Positions 12,140 to 23,534 of a stretch of 64,000 bases of DNA are shown in pieces. The position numbers and the translations under genes were made by a program. The DNA is from Parvibaculaceae bacterium (GTDB lineage Bacteria; Pseudomonadota; Alphaproteobacteria; Parvibaculales; Parvibaculaceae). The notes under the pieces are model-generated. The model ran no database searches. It was not told where the DNA came from and saw nothing but the letters and a program-made list of their open reading frames with translations. How positions within the stretch are numbered: the first letter of the stretch is position 1; each line of letters opens with the position of its first letter. The stretch covers positions 744,001 to 808,000 of the forward strand of contig JAHBYJ010000001.1 in the NCBI GenBank assembly GCA_019636015.1, written 5' to 3'.

Positions 12140-13231
12140 ATGCGCACGACCGACAAGCTCGCCACGCCGCTTATTCTTGCCCGGGGCCCGGCCATGAAGA
12201 ACCGCTTCATGCTGGCGCCGCTCACCAACACCCAGAGCCACGAAGATGGCCGCCTGTCGGATGACGAGTTCCGCTGGCTGACCATGCGCGCCGAAGGCGG
12301 CTTCGGTCTCACCATGACCTGCGCCGCCCATGTGCAGGCGGGCGGGCAGGGCTTTCCGGGCCAGCTCGGCATCTGGGATGACCGCCACCTCGAAGGGCTG
12401 ACGCGGCTTGCCGCGGAAATCAATCGCCACGGTTCGGTGTCCTCCGTGCAGCTTCACCACGCCGGCATCCGCTCGCCGAAGGAGATCGTGAAGGATGTCG
12501 TCGGCCCCTCCGACGATGCCGATACCGGCGCCCGCGCCATGACCGATACGGAAGTGGAAGCGGCGCGCGACGCCTTTATCGCGGCGGCGCGGCGCGCCGA
12601 GAAGGCGGGCTTCGATGGCGTCGAGGTGCATGGCGCGCATGGCTACCTGCTGGCGCAGTTTCTCTCGCCCGAGATCAACCGGCGCGAAGGCCGCTATGGC
12701 GGCTCGCTGGAAAATCGCGCCCGCCTGACTTTCGAGGTGGTGGAGGGTATCCGCGCCGCCTGTGGGCCGGACTTCCAGCTCGGTATCCGCCTCTCGCCTG
12801 AACGCTTCGGCCTGAAGCTTGCCGAAATTCGCGATGTCGCCATCGAACTTCTGACACAGGCAAAGATCGACTATCTCGACATGTCGCTCTGGGACGTGAA
12901 GAAGGAGCCGGTAGAGGAAGAATTCCACGGCCGCTCGTTGATGAGCGTCTTCACGGAGCTGAAGCGGGGCAATGTCCGCCTCGGCGCCGCCGGCAAGATC
13001 ATGAGTGCGCAGGATGCCGCAGACGTGATCGAAGCGGGCTGCGACTTCGCGGTGATCGGCCGCGCCGCGATCCTGCGCCACGATTTCCCGCGCCGCGTGC
13101 TTGGCGATGCGGCCTATGTCTCGCCTGCATTGCCGGTGACCGAGCAACATTTGCGGAACGAAGGGCTCGGCTCGGCCTTCGTTACCTATATGCGCGGCTG
13201 GAAGGGATTTGTGGCGGAAGAGGCGGCCTGA
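12140..13231 (+). CDS. NADH:flavin oxidoreductase, old yellow enzyme family
   Basis: FMN-dependent TIM-barrel ene-reductase family. The family signature HGAHGYLLAQFLSP followed by NRREGRYGGSLENRAR is intact at about residues 164-195; VQLHHAG supplies the His of the substrate pocket, and AAGKIMSAQDA is the FMN phosphate loop. The protein is 363 residues and single-domain, lacking the C-terminal iron-sulfur/FAD half of 2,4-dienoyl-CoA reductase (FadH). ATG at 12140. The substrate cannot be read; neighbouring crotonase, carboxylase and monooxygenase genes suggest use in catabolism of an unsaturated or carbonyl compound. Confidence 0.9.
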   Translation: MRTTDKLATPLILARGPAMKNRFMLAPLTNTQSHEDGRLSDDEFRWLTMRAEGGFGLTMTCAAHVQAGGQGFPGQLGIWDDRHLEGLTRLAAEINRHGSVSSVQLHHAGIRSPKEIVKDVVGPSDDADTGARAMTDTEVEAARDAFIAAARRAEKAGFDGVEVHGAHGYLLAQFLSPEINRREGRYGGSLENRARLTFEVVEGIRAACGPDFQLGIRLSPERFGLKLAEIRDVAIELLTQAKIDYLDMSLWDVKKEPVEEEFHGRSLMSVFTELKRGNVRLGAAGKIMSAQDAADVIEAGCDFAVIGRAAILRHDFPRRVLGDAAYVSPALPVTEQHLRNEGLGSAFVTYMRGWKGFVAEEAA

Positions 13232-13242
13232 GCCGCCTCTTC
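13217..13242. terminator. Hairpin between convergent genes, possible bidirectional terminator
   Basis: Perfect 11-bp inverted repeat (13217-13227 with 13232-13242) with a CTGA loop, overlapping the stop codon of the old-yellow-enzyme gene and ending seven bases before the carboxylase stop. The T-tract is weak on both sides, so intrinsic termination is plausible but not certain. Confidence 0.55.
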
Positions 13243-13248
13243 ATATTC

Positions 13249-16200
13249 TCACCATGTATCGATGAAACTTCGCGTGGTGCGCGGGCCCGCCGGCGGCAGG
13301 GATTTCATGCCGCGCATGACCCAGTGCCGCGTTTCCGCCGGGTCGATCACCGCGTCGATTTCGAGGAAGGAGGCCATGTTGGTCGCCTTGCCGTTCTCGT
13401 AATAGCGGTCGACCATCTTGCGGTAGAAGGCGTCGCGCTCTTCCGGGTCTTCGATCGCCTCCATCTCGCGGCGATAGCCGAGCCGCACCGCGCCTTCGAG
13501 CCCCATGCCGCCGAACTCGCCGGTCGGCCAGGAGATGTTGAAGAAGGGTGCGTGGAAGCTCCCCGCCGTCATCGCCTGCGCGCCGAGGCCATAGCCCTTG
13601 CGCAGCACCACGGCGAATAGCGGCACGGACATGTTGGCCGCCGTCACGAACATGCGGCTCACATGGCGAACCTGCGCTTCCTTCTCGATCTCCGGGCCGA
13701 CCATGAAGCCCGGCGTATCGCAGAGCGACAGGATCGGCAGGCCGAAGGCATCGCAAAGCTGCATGAAACGCGCAGCCTTATCGGCCGCTTCCGCGTCGAT
13801 GGCGCCGCCGAGGTGATAGGGATTGTTCGCCATCAGCCCCATCGGCCGGCCTTCCATGCGGATCAGCGCGGTCTTGATGCCTATGCCGAACTCCTTGCGG
13901 AGTTCGAGCACGGAACCCGCATCCGCCACCGCCTCGATCACCTTGTCGATGTCGTAGGCGCGAAGCCGGTTCTCGGGAATAAGATGGCGCAGCATCCGTT
14001 GGTCGCTCGCTTCCCACTCCGTCACGGGCCCCTGGAAATAGGATAGATATTTCTTGCAGGCCTCGATCGCCTCTTCTTCGTCCTTCACGAAGATGTCGAT
14101 GACGCCATTCTTGCGGTGTACCTCGGCGGGGCCCACATCTTCGGGTGCATAAACGCCGAGCCCGCCGCCCTCGATCATGGCCGGGCCGCCCATGCCGATA
14201 TTGGAATCCGCCGTCGCGATGATGACGTCGCAGCAGCCGAGCAGCGCCGCATTGCCAGCAAAGCATCGACCCGCCGTCATGCCGACGAGAGGCACCTTGC
14301 CGGAAAGCGTCGCGAAAGTGTGGAAGGTCGGGGTGTCGAGACCGGCAACGCCCGCCGTGTCCGTGTCGCCGGGCCGCCCGCCGCCGCCTTCGGCAAGCAG
14401 CACCACCGGCAGCTTCTGGTCCCGCGCAAGGAAGAGCATGCGGTCCATCTTCTTGTGGTTCATCGCGCCCTGCGTGCCGGCAAAGACCGTGAAGTCGTAA
14501 CCCATCACCAACGCGCGCGCCTTTTCCTCGCCGAAGAGCGAGGCGTTCACCGTGCCGACGCCGGAGACGAGTCCGTCCGCCGGACTCATCTTCAACAGCT
14601 CCTCCATGGAGCGGCGGCGGCGCTGTGCGGCAAGGGCAAGCGCGCCATATTCGATGAAGCTGCCTTCGTCGCAGAGATGGTCGATATTCTCGCGCACCGT
14701 GCGCTGGTTGCGCTTGCGCCGCCTCGCCACCGCATCCGGCCTGTTCTCATCGAGGCCGATCGCATGGCGGTCGATCACATGCTGCAGGTCGGGGCGGATG
14801 TAATCGGGGTCGATGGCTTCTTCCGTCACCGCTGCCGCAGCGCCACCCGCACCCTCCTCGATGAAGAGGATCGGCTCGCCTTCCATCAGCGTCGCATTCG
14901 CGATGGCCGCGACCTTGCGCACCGTGCCGCCGAAAGGCGCGGCGATGGTGTGTTCCATCTTCATCGCCTCGAGCACGGCGATTTGCTGCCCTTTGGCGAC
15001 CGTTGCGCCCTCGGCGACATCGATGGAAATGACCTTGCCCTGCATAGTGGAAGGCACGGGCGTCGTGCCCGCCGGGCCTTCGACATGTTTCGCAGCGGCG
15101 GCACCAGCGCCATTGCCGCCGGTAAAGAAGCGAGAAGGCGCGGCTTCCGTCTTCATGAGCTCGGCGGCATGTCCGGCGATGAAGCTCGTGTGAACCTCGT
15201 TTGCCTGTACATCCGCTCGCGCAAGAAGCGCCTGCAGGAAGGAGAGATTCGTCGTCACGCCTTCGATCTGGAATTCGCTGAGCGCCCGGCGCGCCCGGGT
15301 GACTGCCGAGGCATAGTCTGCAGCGGGCGAATACGCGATGAGCTTGGCGAGCAGAGAGTCGTAGTTCGGACTCGTGCGATAGCCCGCGTAACCGAATGTG
15401 TCGACGCGAATGCCGGGCCCCGAAGGCGGCGTGAAGGCATTGAGCACACCGCCCGTCGGCACGGCCTCGCCCGCTTCGTTCATCCGCTCCATGTTCACGC
15501 GAAGCTGGATCGCAAAGCCGCGCGGAGCGGGGCTTTCAGCAAGGCCAACATCCTTGAGTGTCGCGCCAGCCGCGATGCGAAGCTGCGTCTTCACGAGATC
15601 GACGCCCGTCACTTCTTCCGTGACGGTATGTTCGACCTGCAGTCGCGGATTGGCTTCCATGAAGGCGATGGCCGTGTCGGCCGATTTCGCTTCCATGTCG
15701 ATCAGGAACTCGAACGTGCCGAGCCCCTTGTAGCTCGCCGCGCCGGCGAGTGTTCGCGCCGCTTCCACGAGGCGCTTGCGGAGCCCTGCATCGAGCGTCG
15801 GGCTCGGCGCGATCTCGACAACTTTCTGGTTGCGCCGCTGCAGTGTGCATTCGCGCTCGCCGAGATCGATGACATGCGTGCCGTCGCCGACGATCTGGAT
15901 TTCGATATGCCGGGCCTTCCGAACGAGCTTCTCGACATAGATGTCGCCACCGCCGAATGCCGCCTGCGCTTCCGAGCGGCAGCGCTCATAGGCCTCCGCG
16001 AGGTCCTTCGGATCGGTGACGGCGCGCATGCCGCGTCCGCCGCCGCCCGCCAGCGCCTTCAGCATCACGGCGCCATGGGCATCCATGAAGCTGCGTGCCT
16101 CCTCAAGGCTCGTCGCGCCATTCGTGCCGGGAAAGAGCGGTACGCCGAGCCTTGCCGCAAGCGCCCGCGCCTCTGCCTTGTCGCCGAAAAGGCGCAGCGC

Positions 16201-16518
16201 CTCCGGCGAAGGACCGACAAATGTGATGCCCTCCTTCGCGCAGGCTTCGGCGAAGGCGGCATTCTCGCTCAGGAACCCGTAGCCGGGATGGATCGCGTCG
16301 CAGCCCGCCTTCTTCGCTTCGGCCACGATCTGGCGAATATCGAGATAGGCGGCGGCCCCCATGCCCGTCAGCGGCAGCGCCTCGTCGGCGGCCCGCACAT
16401 GAAGCGACAGTGCATCGTCTTCGGCATAGACCGCGACGGTGCGAAGCCCGAGTTCCGCACCGGCGCGCGCGATACGCACGGCAATCTCGCCGCGATTCGC
16501 GATCAACAGACTTTTCAT
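13249..16518 (-). CDS. Single-chain biotin-dependent acyl-CoA carboxylase (BC-BCCP-CT fusion)
   Basis: Three functional parts in one 1089-residue chain. Residues 1-450 form a biotin carboxylase (LIANRGEIAVRIARA, the glycine-rich LAGGGGRGMRAV, and MEANPRLQVEHTVTE). Residues about 485-555 are the biotinyl domain, with the biotinylated K520 in LEAMKMEHT. From about 600 there is a carboxyltransferase with both N- and C-halves (GGGRPGDTD; FGGMGLEGAVRLGYRRE). Acetyl-, propionyl- and methylcrotonyl-CoA carboxylases normally split these over two or more subunits; fused forms exist in a few lineages. The substrate is unknown. ATG at 16518; 79 bases after the monooxygenase on the same strand, so possibly cotranscribed. 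Confidence 0.92.
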   Translation of the reverse strand: MKSLLIANRGEIAVRIARAGAELGLRTVAVYAEDDALSLHVRAADEALPLTGMGAAAYLDIRQIVAEAKKAGCDAIHPGYGFLSENAAFAEACAKEGITFVGPSPEALRLFGDKAEARALAARLGVPLFPGTNGATSLEEARSFMDAHGAVMLKALAGGGGRGMRAVTDPKDLAEAYERCRSEAQAAFGGGDIYVEKLVRKARHIEIQIVGDGTHVIDLGERECTLQRRNQKVVEIAPSPTLDAGLRKRLVEAARTLAGAASYKGLGTFEFLIDMEAKSADTAIAFMEANPRLQVEHTVTEEVTGVDLVKTQLRIAAGATLKDVGLAESPAPRGFAIQLRVNMERMNEAGEAVPTGGVLNAFTPPSGPGIRVDTFGYAGYRTSPNYDSLLAKLIAYSPAADYASAVTRARRALSEFQIEGVTTNLSFLQALLARADVQANEVHTSFIAGHAAELMKTEAAPSRFFTGGNGAGAAAAKHVEGPAGTTPVPSTMQGKVISIDVAEGATVAKGQQIAVLEAMKMEHTIAAPFGGTVRKVAAIANATLMEGEPILFIEEGAGGAAAAVTEEAIDPDYIRPDLQHVIDRHAIGLDENRPDAVARRRKRNQRTVRENIDHLCDEGSFIEYGALALAAQRRRRSMEELLKMSPADGLVSGVGTVNASLFGEEKARALVMGYDFTVFAGTQGAMNHKKMDRMLFLARDQKLPVVLLAEGGGGRPGDTDTAGVAGLDTPTFHTFATLSGKVPLVGMTAGRCFAGNAALLGCCDVIIATADSNIGMGGPAMIEGGGLGVYAPEDVGPAEVHRKNGVIDIFVKDEEEAIEACKKYLSYFQGPVTEWEASDQRMLRHLIPENRLRAYDIDKVIEAVADAGSVLELRKEFGIGIKTALIRMEGRPMGLMANNPYHLGGAIDAEAADKAARFMQLCDAFGLPILSLCDTPGFMVGPEIEKEAQVRHVSRMFVTAANMSVPLFAVVLRKGYGLGAQAMTAGSFHAPFFNISWPTGEFGGMGLEGAVRLGYRREMEAIEDPEERDAFYRKMVDRYYENGKATNMASFLEIDAVIDPAETRHWVMRGMKSLPPAGPRTTRSFIDTW

Positions 16519-16597
16519 CGAAAGGGCCTCCCTCGCCCGGAAATGGCGTATCAGCCTGAGTAAGAAGCATGCGCCCCCCTGTCAAATGGGGCTTTCC

Positions 16598-18217
<1,620 letters not shown>

Positions 18218-18337
18218 GACCTCTCCTCCCCCATTTTTGTTTTGAGAAGTCTAGACCGGTAAACGCGCCGGGAAAAAGCGGGATTGAAAGGAAACGGCTT
18301 CCGGCGCAAAGTCCCGCCGAAAAATGCGGAGGGCGAC

Positions 18338-19195
18338 ATGCGGTTTGTGACATTCGAGGAAGCCGGTGAGGCGCGGTTCGGTGCCGTGACGGGCGGCGAG
18401 ATTGCCGACCTTGCGGAGATCGCAGGTGCGCCCGCTTCGCTCTTCGACATGTTGCAGGGGGGCGAGGCTGCCCTTGCGGCAGCGCGGAGCCTTGCGGAGA
18501 AGGCGCCGCGCCGGCCGCTTGAGGACGCGAAGCTGCTGCCCGTGCTTCCTCGCCCGGGCAAGATCATCTGTCTCGGGCTCAACTATGCCGAGCATGCGGC
18601 GGAAGGAGGTCGCGAAAAGCCCGATTACCCTAATTTCTTTATGCGCGGCGCCACCACGCTGGTCGGCCATGGCACGCCGGTCATCCGCCCCCGCGTCTCC
18701 GGACAGCTCGATTTCGAGGCGGAACTCGCAGCCGTGATCGGCCGCCGCGTGCCGCGCCATGTCGCCAAGGCGGATGCGCTTTCCCATGTCGCGGGTTATG
18801 CCTGTTTCAACGATGTGTCGGTGCGCGACTATCAGCGCCGCACGCCGCAATGGACCATCGGCAAGAATTTCGATGGCACGGGCCCCTTCGGCCCGGCCTT
18901 CGTGACGGCGGATGAACTGCCGCCGGGCGCAACTGGCCTCAGGATCGAATCCCGTCTCAACGGCAAGGTCATGCAGAGCGCGAATACGCGCGACATGATC
19001 TTCCCGGTCGATGAGACGATCATGCTGCTTGCGCAATGCCTGACGCTGGAGCCGGGCGATGTGCTGGTGATGGGAACGCCGGCCGGCGTCGGCTTCGCGC
19101 GGACACCGCCCGTCTGGATGAAGGCAGGCGACACGATCGATATCGAGATCGAAGGTGTCGGCCTGCTTTCAAACCCGATTGTGGACGAGGCCTGA
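18338..19195 (+). CDS. Fumarylacetoacetate hydrolase family protein
   Basis: Members cleave or decarboxylate beta-diketo acids (homoprotocatechuate isomerase, acylpyruvase and similar). The C-terminal core has ICLGLNYAEHAAEG, a metal-binding FEAELAAVIG with acidic ligands, NDVSVRDYQRR, KNFDGTGPFGP, and DVLVMGTPAGVGFAR. The N-terminal 70 residues (VTFEEAGEARFGAV) form the small domain common in the family. The ATG at 18338 follows GGAGGG and is preferred over an in-frame ATG 54 bases upstream. 285 residues. Divergent from the monooxygenase with a 120-base shared control region; its stop is five bases from that of the convergent RND gene. Confidence 0.9.
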   Translation: MRFVTFEEAGEARFGAVTGGEIADLAEIAGAPASLFDMLQGGEAALAAARSLAEKAPRRPLEDAKLLPVLPRPGKIICLGLNYAEHAAEGGREKPDYPNFFMRGATTLVGHGTPVIRPRVSGQLDFEAELAAVIGRRVPRHVAKADALSHVAGYACFNDVSVRDYQRRTPQWTIGKNFDGTGPFGPAFVTADELPPGATGLRIESRLNGKVMQSANTRDMIFPVDETIMLLAQCLTLEPGDVLVMGTPAGVGFARTPPVWMKAGDTIDIEIEGVGLLSNPIVDEA

Positions 19196-19200
19196 GCGGA

Positions 19201-22200
19201 TCACTCCGCCGCGCGGCGCATCTCGTCGCGATAGGTCGTATAGGTCGTCCCATTCCGCCGCGCCGCCCGCTTGGCGCGGATGACGGTCGGCGCCGCAAGC
19301 AGCACCGGTATCAGCACCAGAGTGAGCAGCGTGGAGAAGGCGAGTCCGAAGATGATCGCCGTCGACAGCTGCACCCACCACACGGCCACCGGACCGCCGA
19401 TCACGATCTCGCGTGTCACGAAATCGAGGTTGAGCTGCAATGCCATCGGCAACAGCCCGAACATGGTGGTGATCGTGGTCAGCATGATCGGGCGCAGCCG
19501 CTGTCCTGCCGTGCGCAGCACCGCCTCGATGACATCCATCGCGTCCTCGCGGAGGCGCTGGTAGGTGTCGATCAGGATGATCGAATTGTTCACCACGATG
19601 CCCGCCAGCGCGACGATGCCCGTGCCCGTCATGATGACGGAGAAGGCCTGCCCCGTGACGACCATGCCGATCAGCGCACCGAAAACCGAAAGCACGATGG
19701 CCAGCAGCGTCAACCCCGAGTGATAGAAGCTGTTGAACTGCGTCAGCAGGATGATGAACATCAGGAACAGGGCGGCAATCAGCGCACCGCCGAGGAAGGA
19801 GGCGGACTCCGCCTGCTCCTCATTGGCGCCGCGGAAGCGGACACTCACCGCAGGATCGATTTCCTGCTGCGACAGCCATTGCGACAATTCGCCGACCTTC
19901 GCATCCACATTGATCTTCTCTCCCGTCGCCGGATCGATCGCCGTATTCGCCTTGATGAGGATGCGGCGGAAGCCGTTGATCCGTTCGATGGAGCTCACCT
20001 GGGGCCGCGCTTCGCGCTTCACGAAATTGCTGATCGGCACAAGGCCCGTCTGCGTCTGCACGCGCAGATTGTCGAGTTGGTCGAGCACCCGGAAATTGTC
20101 CGGGAAGCGGACGCGGATATCCACTTCATCGCGTGAATCGTCCGGCCGGTACTCGCCGATCAGGATACCGTTGGTGACGAGCTGGATCACTGCGCCGACC
20201 GAGGTCACGTCGGCGCCGAAGCGGCCCGCCATTTCACGGTCGACCGTCAGCACCCACTCGATTCCCGGCAGCGGCCGTCCATCCTCGATATCGATGAGGC
20301 CGCCGACATTCTTGTCGAGATGCTCGCGGATGAAGCCCGTCGTCGCAAGAAGCTTCTGGTAATCCGTCGATGTAAGTTCGATCTGGATATCCTTGCCGGT
20401 GGGCGGCCCATCCTCCTGCTTGCGCACCTCGACCTTGATGCCGGGAAGCGTCGCCGTGTTCTGCCGGATTTCCTCGAGGATCAGCGCGCCCTTGCGACGC
20501 TCCTCATAAGGCTTGAACTCGATCAGCAGCTGCGCGACGAGATCCTTCGGGACGTCATTGCCGCGTCCGCCGCGTTCGCCAAGGCCGGGGGAGGTACGCG
20601 TGAACACGGTCTTCACGCCCTCGGTCGCAAGCACGATGCTCTCGACATCCTGCGCCAGCGTAAGCGTGTCGGCGGCCGAAAGATTGCCGCGCGCGCTGAT
20701 GAGCACGATGGCGCGCTCCGGCTCGGTGTCGACGAAAAACTCGACCCCGCTGTTGAAGGCCGAGAACAGCACGATCGTCCCGGCGATCACGGCGCCGGTT
20801 CCTGCCAGCACGCGGCCGGGGTAATGGACCAGCTTGTCCAGCATCCGCACATAGGAACCCGTAAGCCCCGGCAGTGCGCGGATATCCCCCGTTTCGGCGC
20901 CGGCGAGCTGCTTCAGAACCGTATCGTTCTCCGTTTCGGCCTTGCCGAACACCGTGCCGAGCGTCGGCACGAAGATGAGCGCCGTGATGAGCGATGCCGT
21001 GAGCACCACGATCAGCGTGATCGGCAGATAGCTCATGAACTTGCCGGAGACGCCCGGCCACAGAAGCATGGGCAGGAAGGCGGCAAGCGTCGTCGCCGTG
21101 GAGGACGCGACCGGCCAGAACATGCGCTTGGAAGCGAGCGCATAGGCGTCGAACTTGCTCAGCCCCTCCGACATTTTCCGGTCGGCATATTCGACCACGA
21201 CGATTGCGCCGTCGACGAGGAGGCCGACCGCAAGCAACATGCCGAACATGACCATCATGTTCACGGTGTAGCCGGTGGAGGAAAGGAAGAAGAATCCGAT
21301 CATGAAGGATGTCGGAATGGCGATGCCGACAAGGATGGCCGAACGCAGGCCGAGTGCGGCAACGACGACGATCATGACGAGAACGATTGCCGTCGCGATG
21401 GAGGACTGCAGGGAGCCGAGCGACCGGTAGATCCAGTCCGACGCGTCCATCGTGTAGTCGACATGAATCGCTTCCGGCCAGTCCTTCGTCAGCCGCTCCA
21501 CGACCTCGCGGACCTGCATATTGTTGTCGATGATGTTCGTGCCGATGCGCTTCGTGATTTCGATGGCGATGGCCTGATGCCCGTTGAAGCGAGCATAGCC
21601 ATCCGGATCCTTGAAGGTCCGGCGGATGTCGGCAACGTCGGAAAGCGTCACCACGCCTTCGCCGGACGCCTTGATCGGCAGTTCGAGCACGTCTTCCCGT
21701 GTTTCGAAGAGCCCCGGAACCTTGACCGAGAAACGCCCCCGGCCGGTGTCGATATTGCCGGCGGCGACAAGCCGGTTGTTGAGCGACACCGTATTGATGA
21801 GTTCGCTCTGCGAAATACCGTAGGATTCGAGCTTGGCCGGGTCGATGACGATCTCGAGCAATTCCTCGCGATGGCCGACAAGATCGGCTTGCAGCACGGT
21901 CGGGATCGCTTCGATCTCGTCCTTCAGCGCCTGCGCGGCATTATAAAGCGTCCGCTCCGGGACCTCGCCGGACAGCGTCACGACGAGGACGGGGAAGAGC
22001 GACGTGTTGAATTCGGTGATGGTCGGCTCTTCCGTGTCGTTCGGCAATTTCGGCCGCGCGAGATCGATCTTCTCGCGCACATCCTGCATGGCGCTGTTCT
22101 TGTCGAAATTGACGTCGAACTCAAGCACGATGCCGGCATGGCCCTGCGAGGCGATGGCCGTGATTTCCTTCAGCCCTTCAAGCGAACGCAGCTCCGTTTC

Positions 22201-22404
22201 CATCGGCCGGATGAGCAGGCGTTCGGCGTCCTCCGGCGAAATGCCGTGATGGACGATCGAGACGTAGAAGATCGGAATCGGAATATCGGGATCGGCTTCC
22301 TTCGGAATCGTGATGAAGGAAATGATGCCCGCCGCCACGAGGAGGACCATCGTGGTGAGAACGGTTCGGGTCCGCCCCAATATGGCGTCGATGACGGAAT
22401 TCAC
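19201..22404 (-). CDS. RND efflux transporter permease, HAE1-like
   Basis: Inner-membrane proton-driven pump of 1067 residues with the RND layout: TM1 (VLTTMVLLVAAGIISFITI), a large periplasmic loop with porter repeats, TM2-6 around residues 335-470, a second loop, and TM8-12 near the C-terminus. GLLVDGAIVVVEY at TM4 keeps one of the two usual proton-relay aspartates; the second is Gly here, unlike the other RND pump in this window. It starts at GTG 22404, overlapping the adaptor stop by four bases, in an operon padR-adaptor-permease. No outer-membrane channel gene is adjacent. The substrate is unknown. Confidence 0.92.
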   Translation of the reverse strand: MNSVIDAILGRTRTVLTTMVLLVAAGIISFITIPKEADPDIPIPIFYVSIVHHGISPEDAERLLIRPMETELRSLEGLKEITAIASQGHAGIVLEFDVNFDKNSAMQDVREKIDLARPKLPNDTEEPTITEFNTSLFPVLVVTLSGEVPERTLYNAAQALKDEIEAIPTVLQADLVGHREELLEIVIDPAKLESYGISQSELINTVSLNNRLVAAGNIDTGRGRFSVKVPGLFETREDVLELPIKASGEGVVTLSDVADIRRTFKDPDGYARFNGHQAIAIEITKRIGTNIIDNNMQVREVVERLTKDWPEAIHVDYTMDASDWIYRSLGSLQSSIATAIVLVMIVVVAALGLRSAILVGIAIPTSFMIGFFFLSSTGYTVNMMVMFGMLLAVGLLVDGAIVVVEYADRKMSEGLSKFDAYALASKRMFWPVASSTATTLAAFLPMLLWPGVSGKFMSYLPITLIVVLTASLITALIFVPTLGTVFGKAETENDTVLKQLAGAETGDIRALPGLTGSYVRMLDKLVHYPGRVLAGTGAVIAGTIVLFSAFNSGVEFFVDTEPERAIVLISARGNLSAADTLTLAQDVESIVLATEGVKTVFTRTSPGLGERGGRGNDVPKDLVAQLLIEFKPYEERRKGALILEEIRQNTATLPGIKVEVRKQEDGPPTGKDIQIELTSTDYQKLLATTGFIREHLDKNVGGLIDIEDGRPLPGIEWVLTVDREMAGRFGADVTSVGAVIQLVTNGILIGEYRPDDSRDEVDIRVRFPDNFRVLDQLDNLRVQTQTGLVPISNFVKREARPQVSSIERINGFRRILIKANTAIDPATGEKINVDAKVGELSQWLSQQEIDPAVSVRFRGANEEQAESASFLGGALIAALFLMFIILLTQFNSFYHSGLTLLAIVLSVFGALIGMVVTGQAFSVIMTGTGIVALAGIVVNNSIILIDTYQRLREDAMDVIEAVLRTAGQRLRPIMLTTITTMFGLLPMALQLNLDFVTREIVIGGPVAVWWVQLSTAIIFGLAFSTLLTLVLIPVLLAAPTVIRAKRAARRNGTTYTTYRDEMRRAAE

Positions 22405-23534
22405 AGCGCCGCTCCAACCTGTGTTGCGGGAATGGCTTCAACCTTCTGTCCCTCGATCACATAGTCCTGCCCGACCGTGATGATGGTCACCTTGTCGGGA
22501 AGTCCGGCAATCCAGAGGCCTTCCGGCGTATCGTCGATCAGCTGTATCGGCTGGAAAGCGACGCGGCCTTCCTTGTCGACCGTGCGCACGCCGACGGTGC
22601 CATTGTCGTTCAGTGCAATGATACTGCTCGGGATCCGGTGTGCGAGGACTTCCTGACCGGGAACGACGATCTGCGCGGTGATGCCCGAGCGCATGCTGAA
22701 GTCGGGGTTCGGTACCTCGAGTTCCACGCGGAAGGTCCGCGTCGCCGGATCGGCGGTTTTCGCGACGAAGTGGATGCGGCCTTCGACCGTCTCGCCGGTG
22801 ACGAGGCGGGCCGTGCCCGGCCGTCCGATCTGCATGGCGCCTACGCGATCTTCCGAGACCTGACCCGCAACGAGCAGCGGATCGAGCTCCACCACGAGGC
22901 CGCAGACGTCGCCGACGCGGACATAATCGCCGACATCGACCGGACGATCGTCGAAAACGCCATCGAAGGGAGCGACGATCTTCGTCTGGCTCAGTTCGAT
23001 TTCCATCTGCTTGAGACGCGCCTGCGCCGCATCGAACGCAGCCTTGTTGCCGGCAACGGCGGTCGGTGCGCGGTGGCCCTTTTCGGCAAGCTGGCGTGCG
23101 GCGTCATATTCGAGCTTGCGCTGCTGCACGAGCGCGCGCGCTTCCGCAAGCTGGGCATCGCGGGCGTCGATCTGCAACCGGCAGAGCACATCGCCCTTCT
23201 TCACGCGCTGGCCTTTTTCCACGGGAAGTTCGATCACCCGGCCCTGCGTCTCGGCGCGCACATGCACGGCGCGCTTTGCTTCGGTGCGCCCGCGAACGGT
23301 GATGAAGCTCTGCCTCATCGCGGCTTCGGACTCCGTCACGCGGACCCGTGGCATAACGGCACTGGCGGCGTCTTCTTCCGCTGCGGTCATCCCGTTGCCA
23401 TTGCCGCCGGAGCTGAACAGGCCGGTCGCGAACCACAGCAGGATCGCGACGGCGATGCCGATGGCAATGTAGTGCGAGCGGTGGAGGCGGCCGCCTGTCA
23501 TTCGTTCGATCGTGTTTTTCTGACGTTCAAGCAT
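22401..23534 (-). CDS. RND efflux periplasmic adaptor (membrane fusion protein)
   Basis: Links the inner-membrane RND pump to an outer-membrane channel. The 377-residue protein has one N-terminal membrane anchor (about 23-42, IAIGIAVAILLWFATGLF), a lipoyl-like half motif (TQGRVIELPVEKGQRVKKGD), an alpha-hairpin with ARALVQQRKLEYDAARQ, the second lipoyl half (IVAPFDGVFDDRPVDVGDYV) and beta-barrel/MP domains. It overlaps the upstream padR gene by eight bases and the downstream permease gene by four, so the three are tightly coupled. ATG at 23534. Confidence 0.92.
   Translation of the reverse strand: MLERQKNTIERMTGGRLHRSHYIAIGIAVAILLWFATGLFSSGGNGNGMTAAEEDAASAVMPRVRVTESEAAMRQSFITVRGRTEAKRAVHVRAETQGRVIELPVEKGQRVKKGDVLCRLQIDARDAQLAEARALVQQRKLEYDAARQLAEKGHRAPTAVAGNKAAFDAAQARLKQMEIELSQTKIVAPFDGVFDDRPVDVGDYVRVGDVCGLVVELDPLLVAGQVSEDRVGAMQIGRPGTARLVTGETVEGRIHFVAKTADPATRTFRVELEVPNPDFSMRSGITAQIVVPGQEVLAHRIPSSIIALNDNGTVGVRTVDKEGRVAFQPIQLIDDTPEGLWIAGLPDKVTIITVGQDYVIEGQKVEAIPATQVGAAL

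Noticed and set aside
14116..16563. Long plus-strand frame antisense to the acyl-CoA carboxylase
   Set aside because: The opposite strand codes an intact, motif-complete enzyme; the antisense translation is compositionally biased and motif-free.
20320..22464. Long plus-strand frame antisense to the RND permease
   Set aside because: Opposite a complete transporter gene. The translated product is dominated by Asp, Arg and His and lacks hydrophobic segments or known domains.
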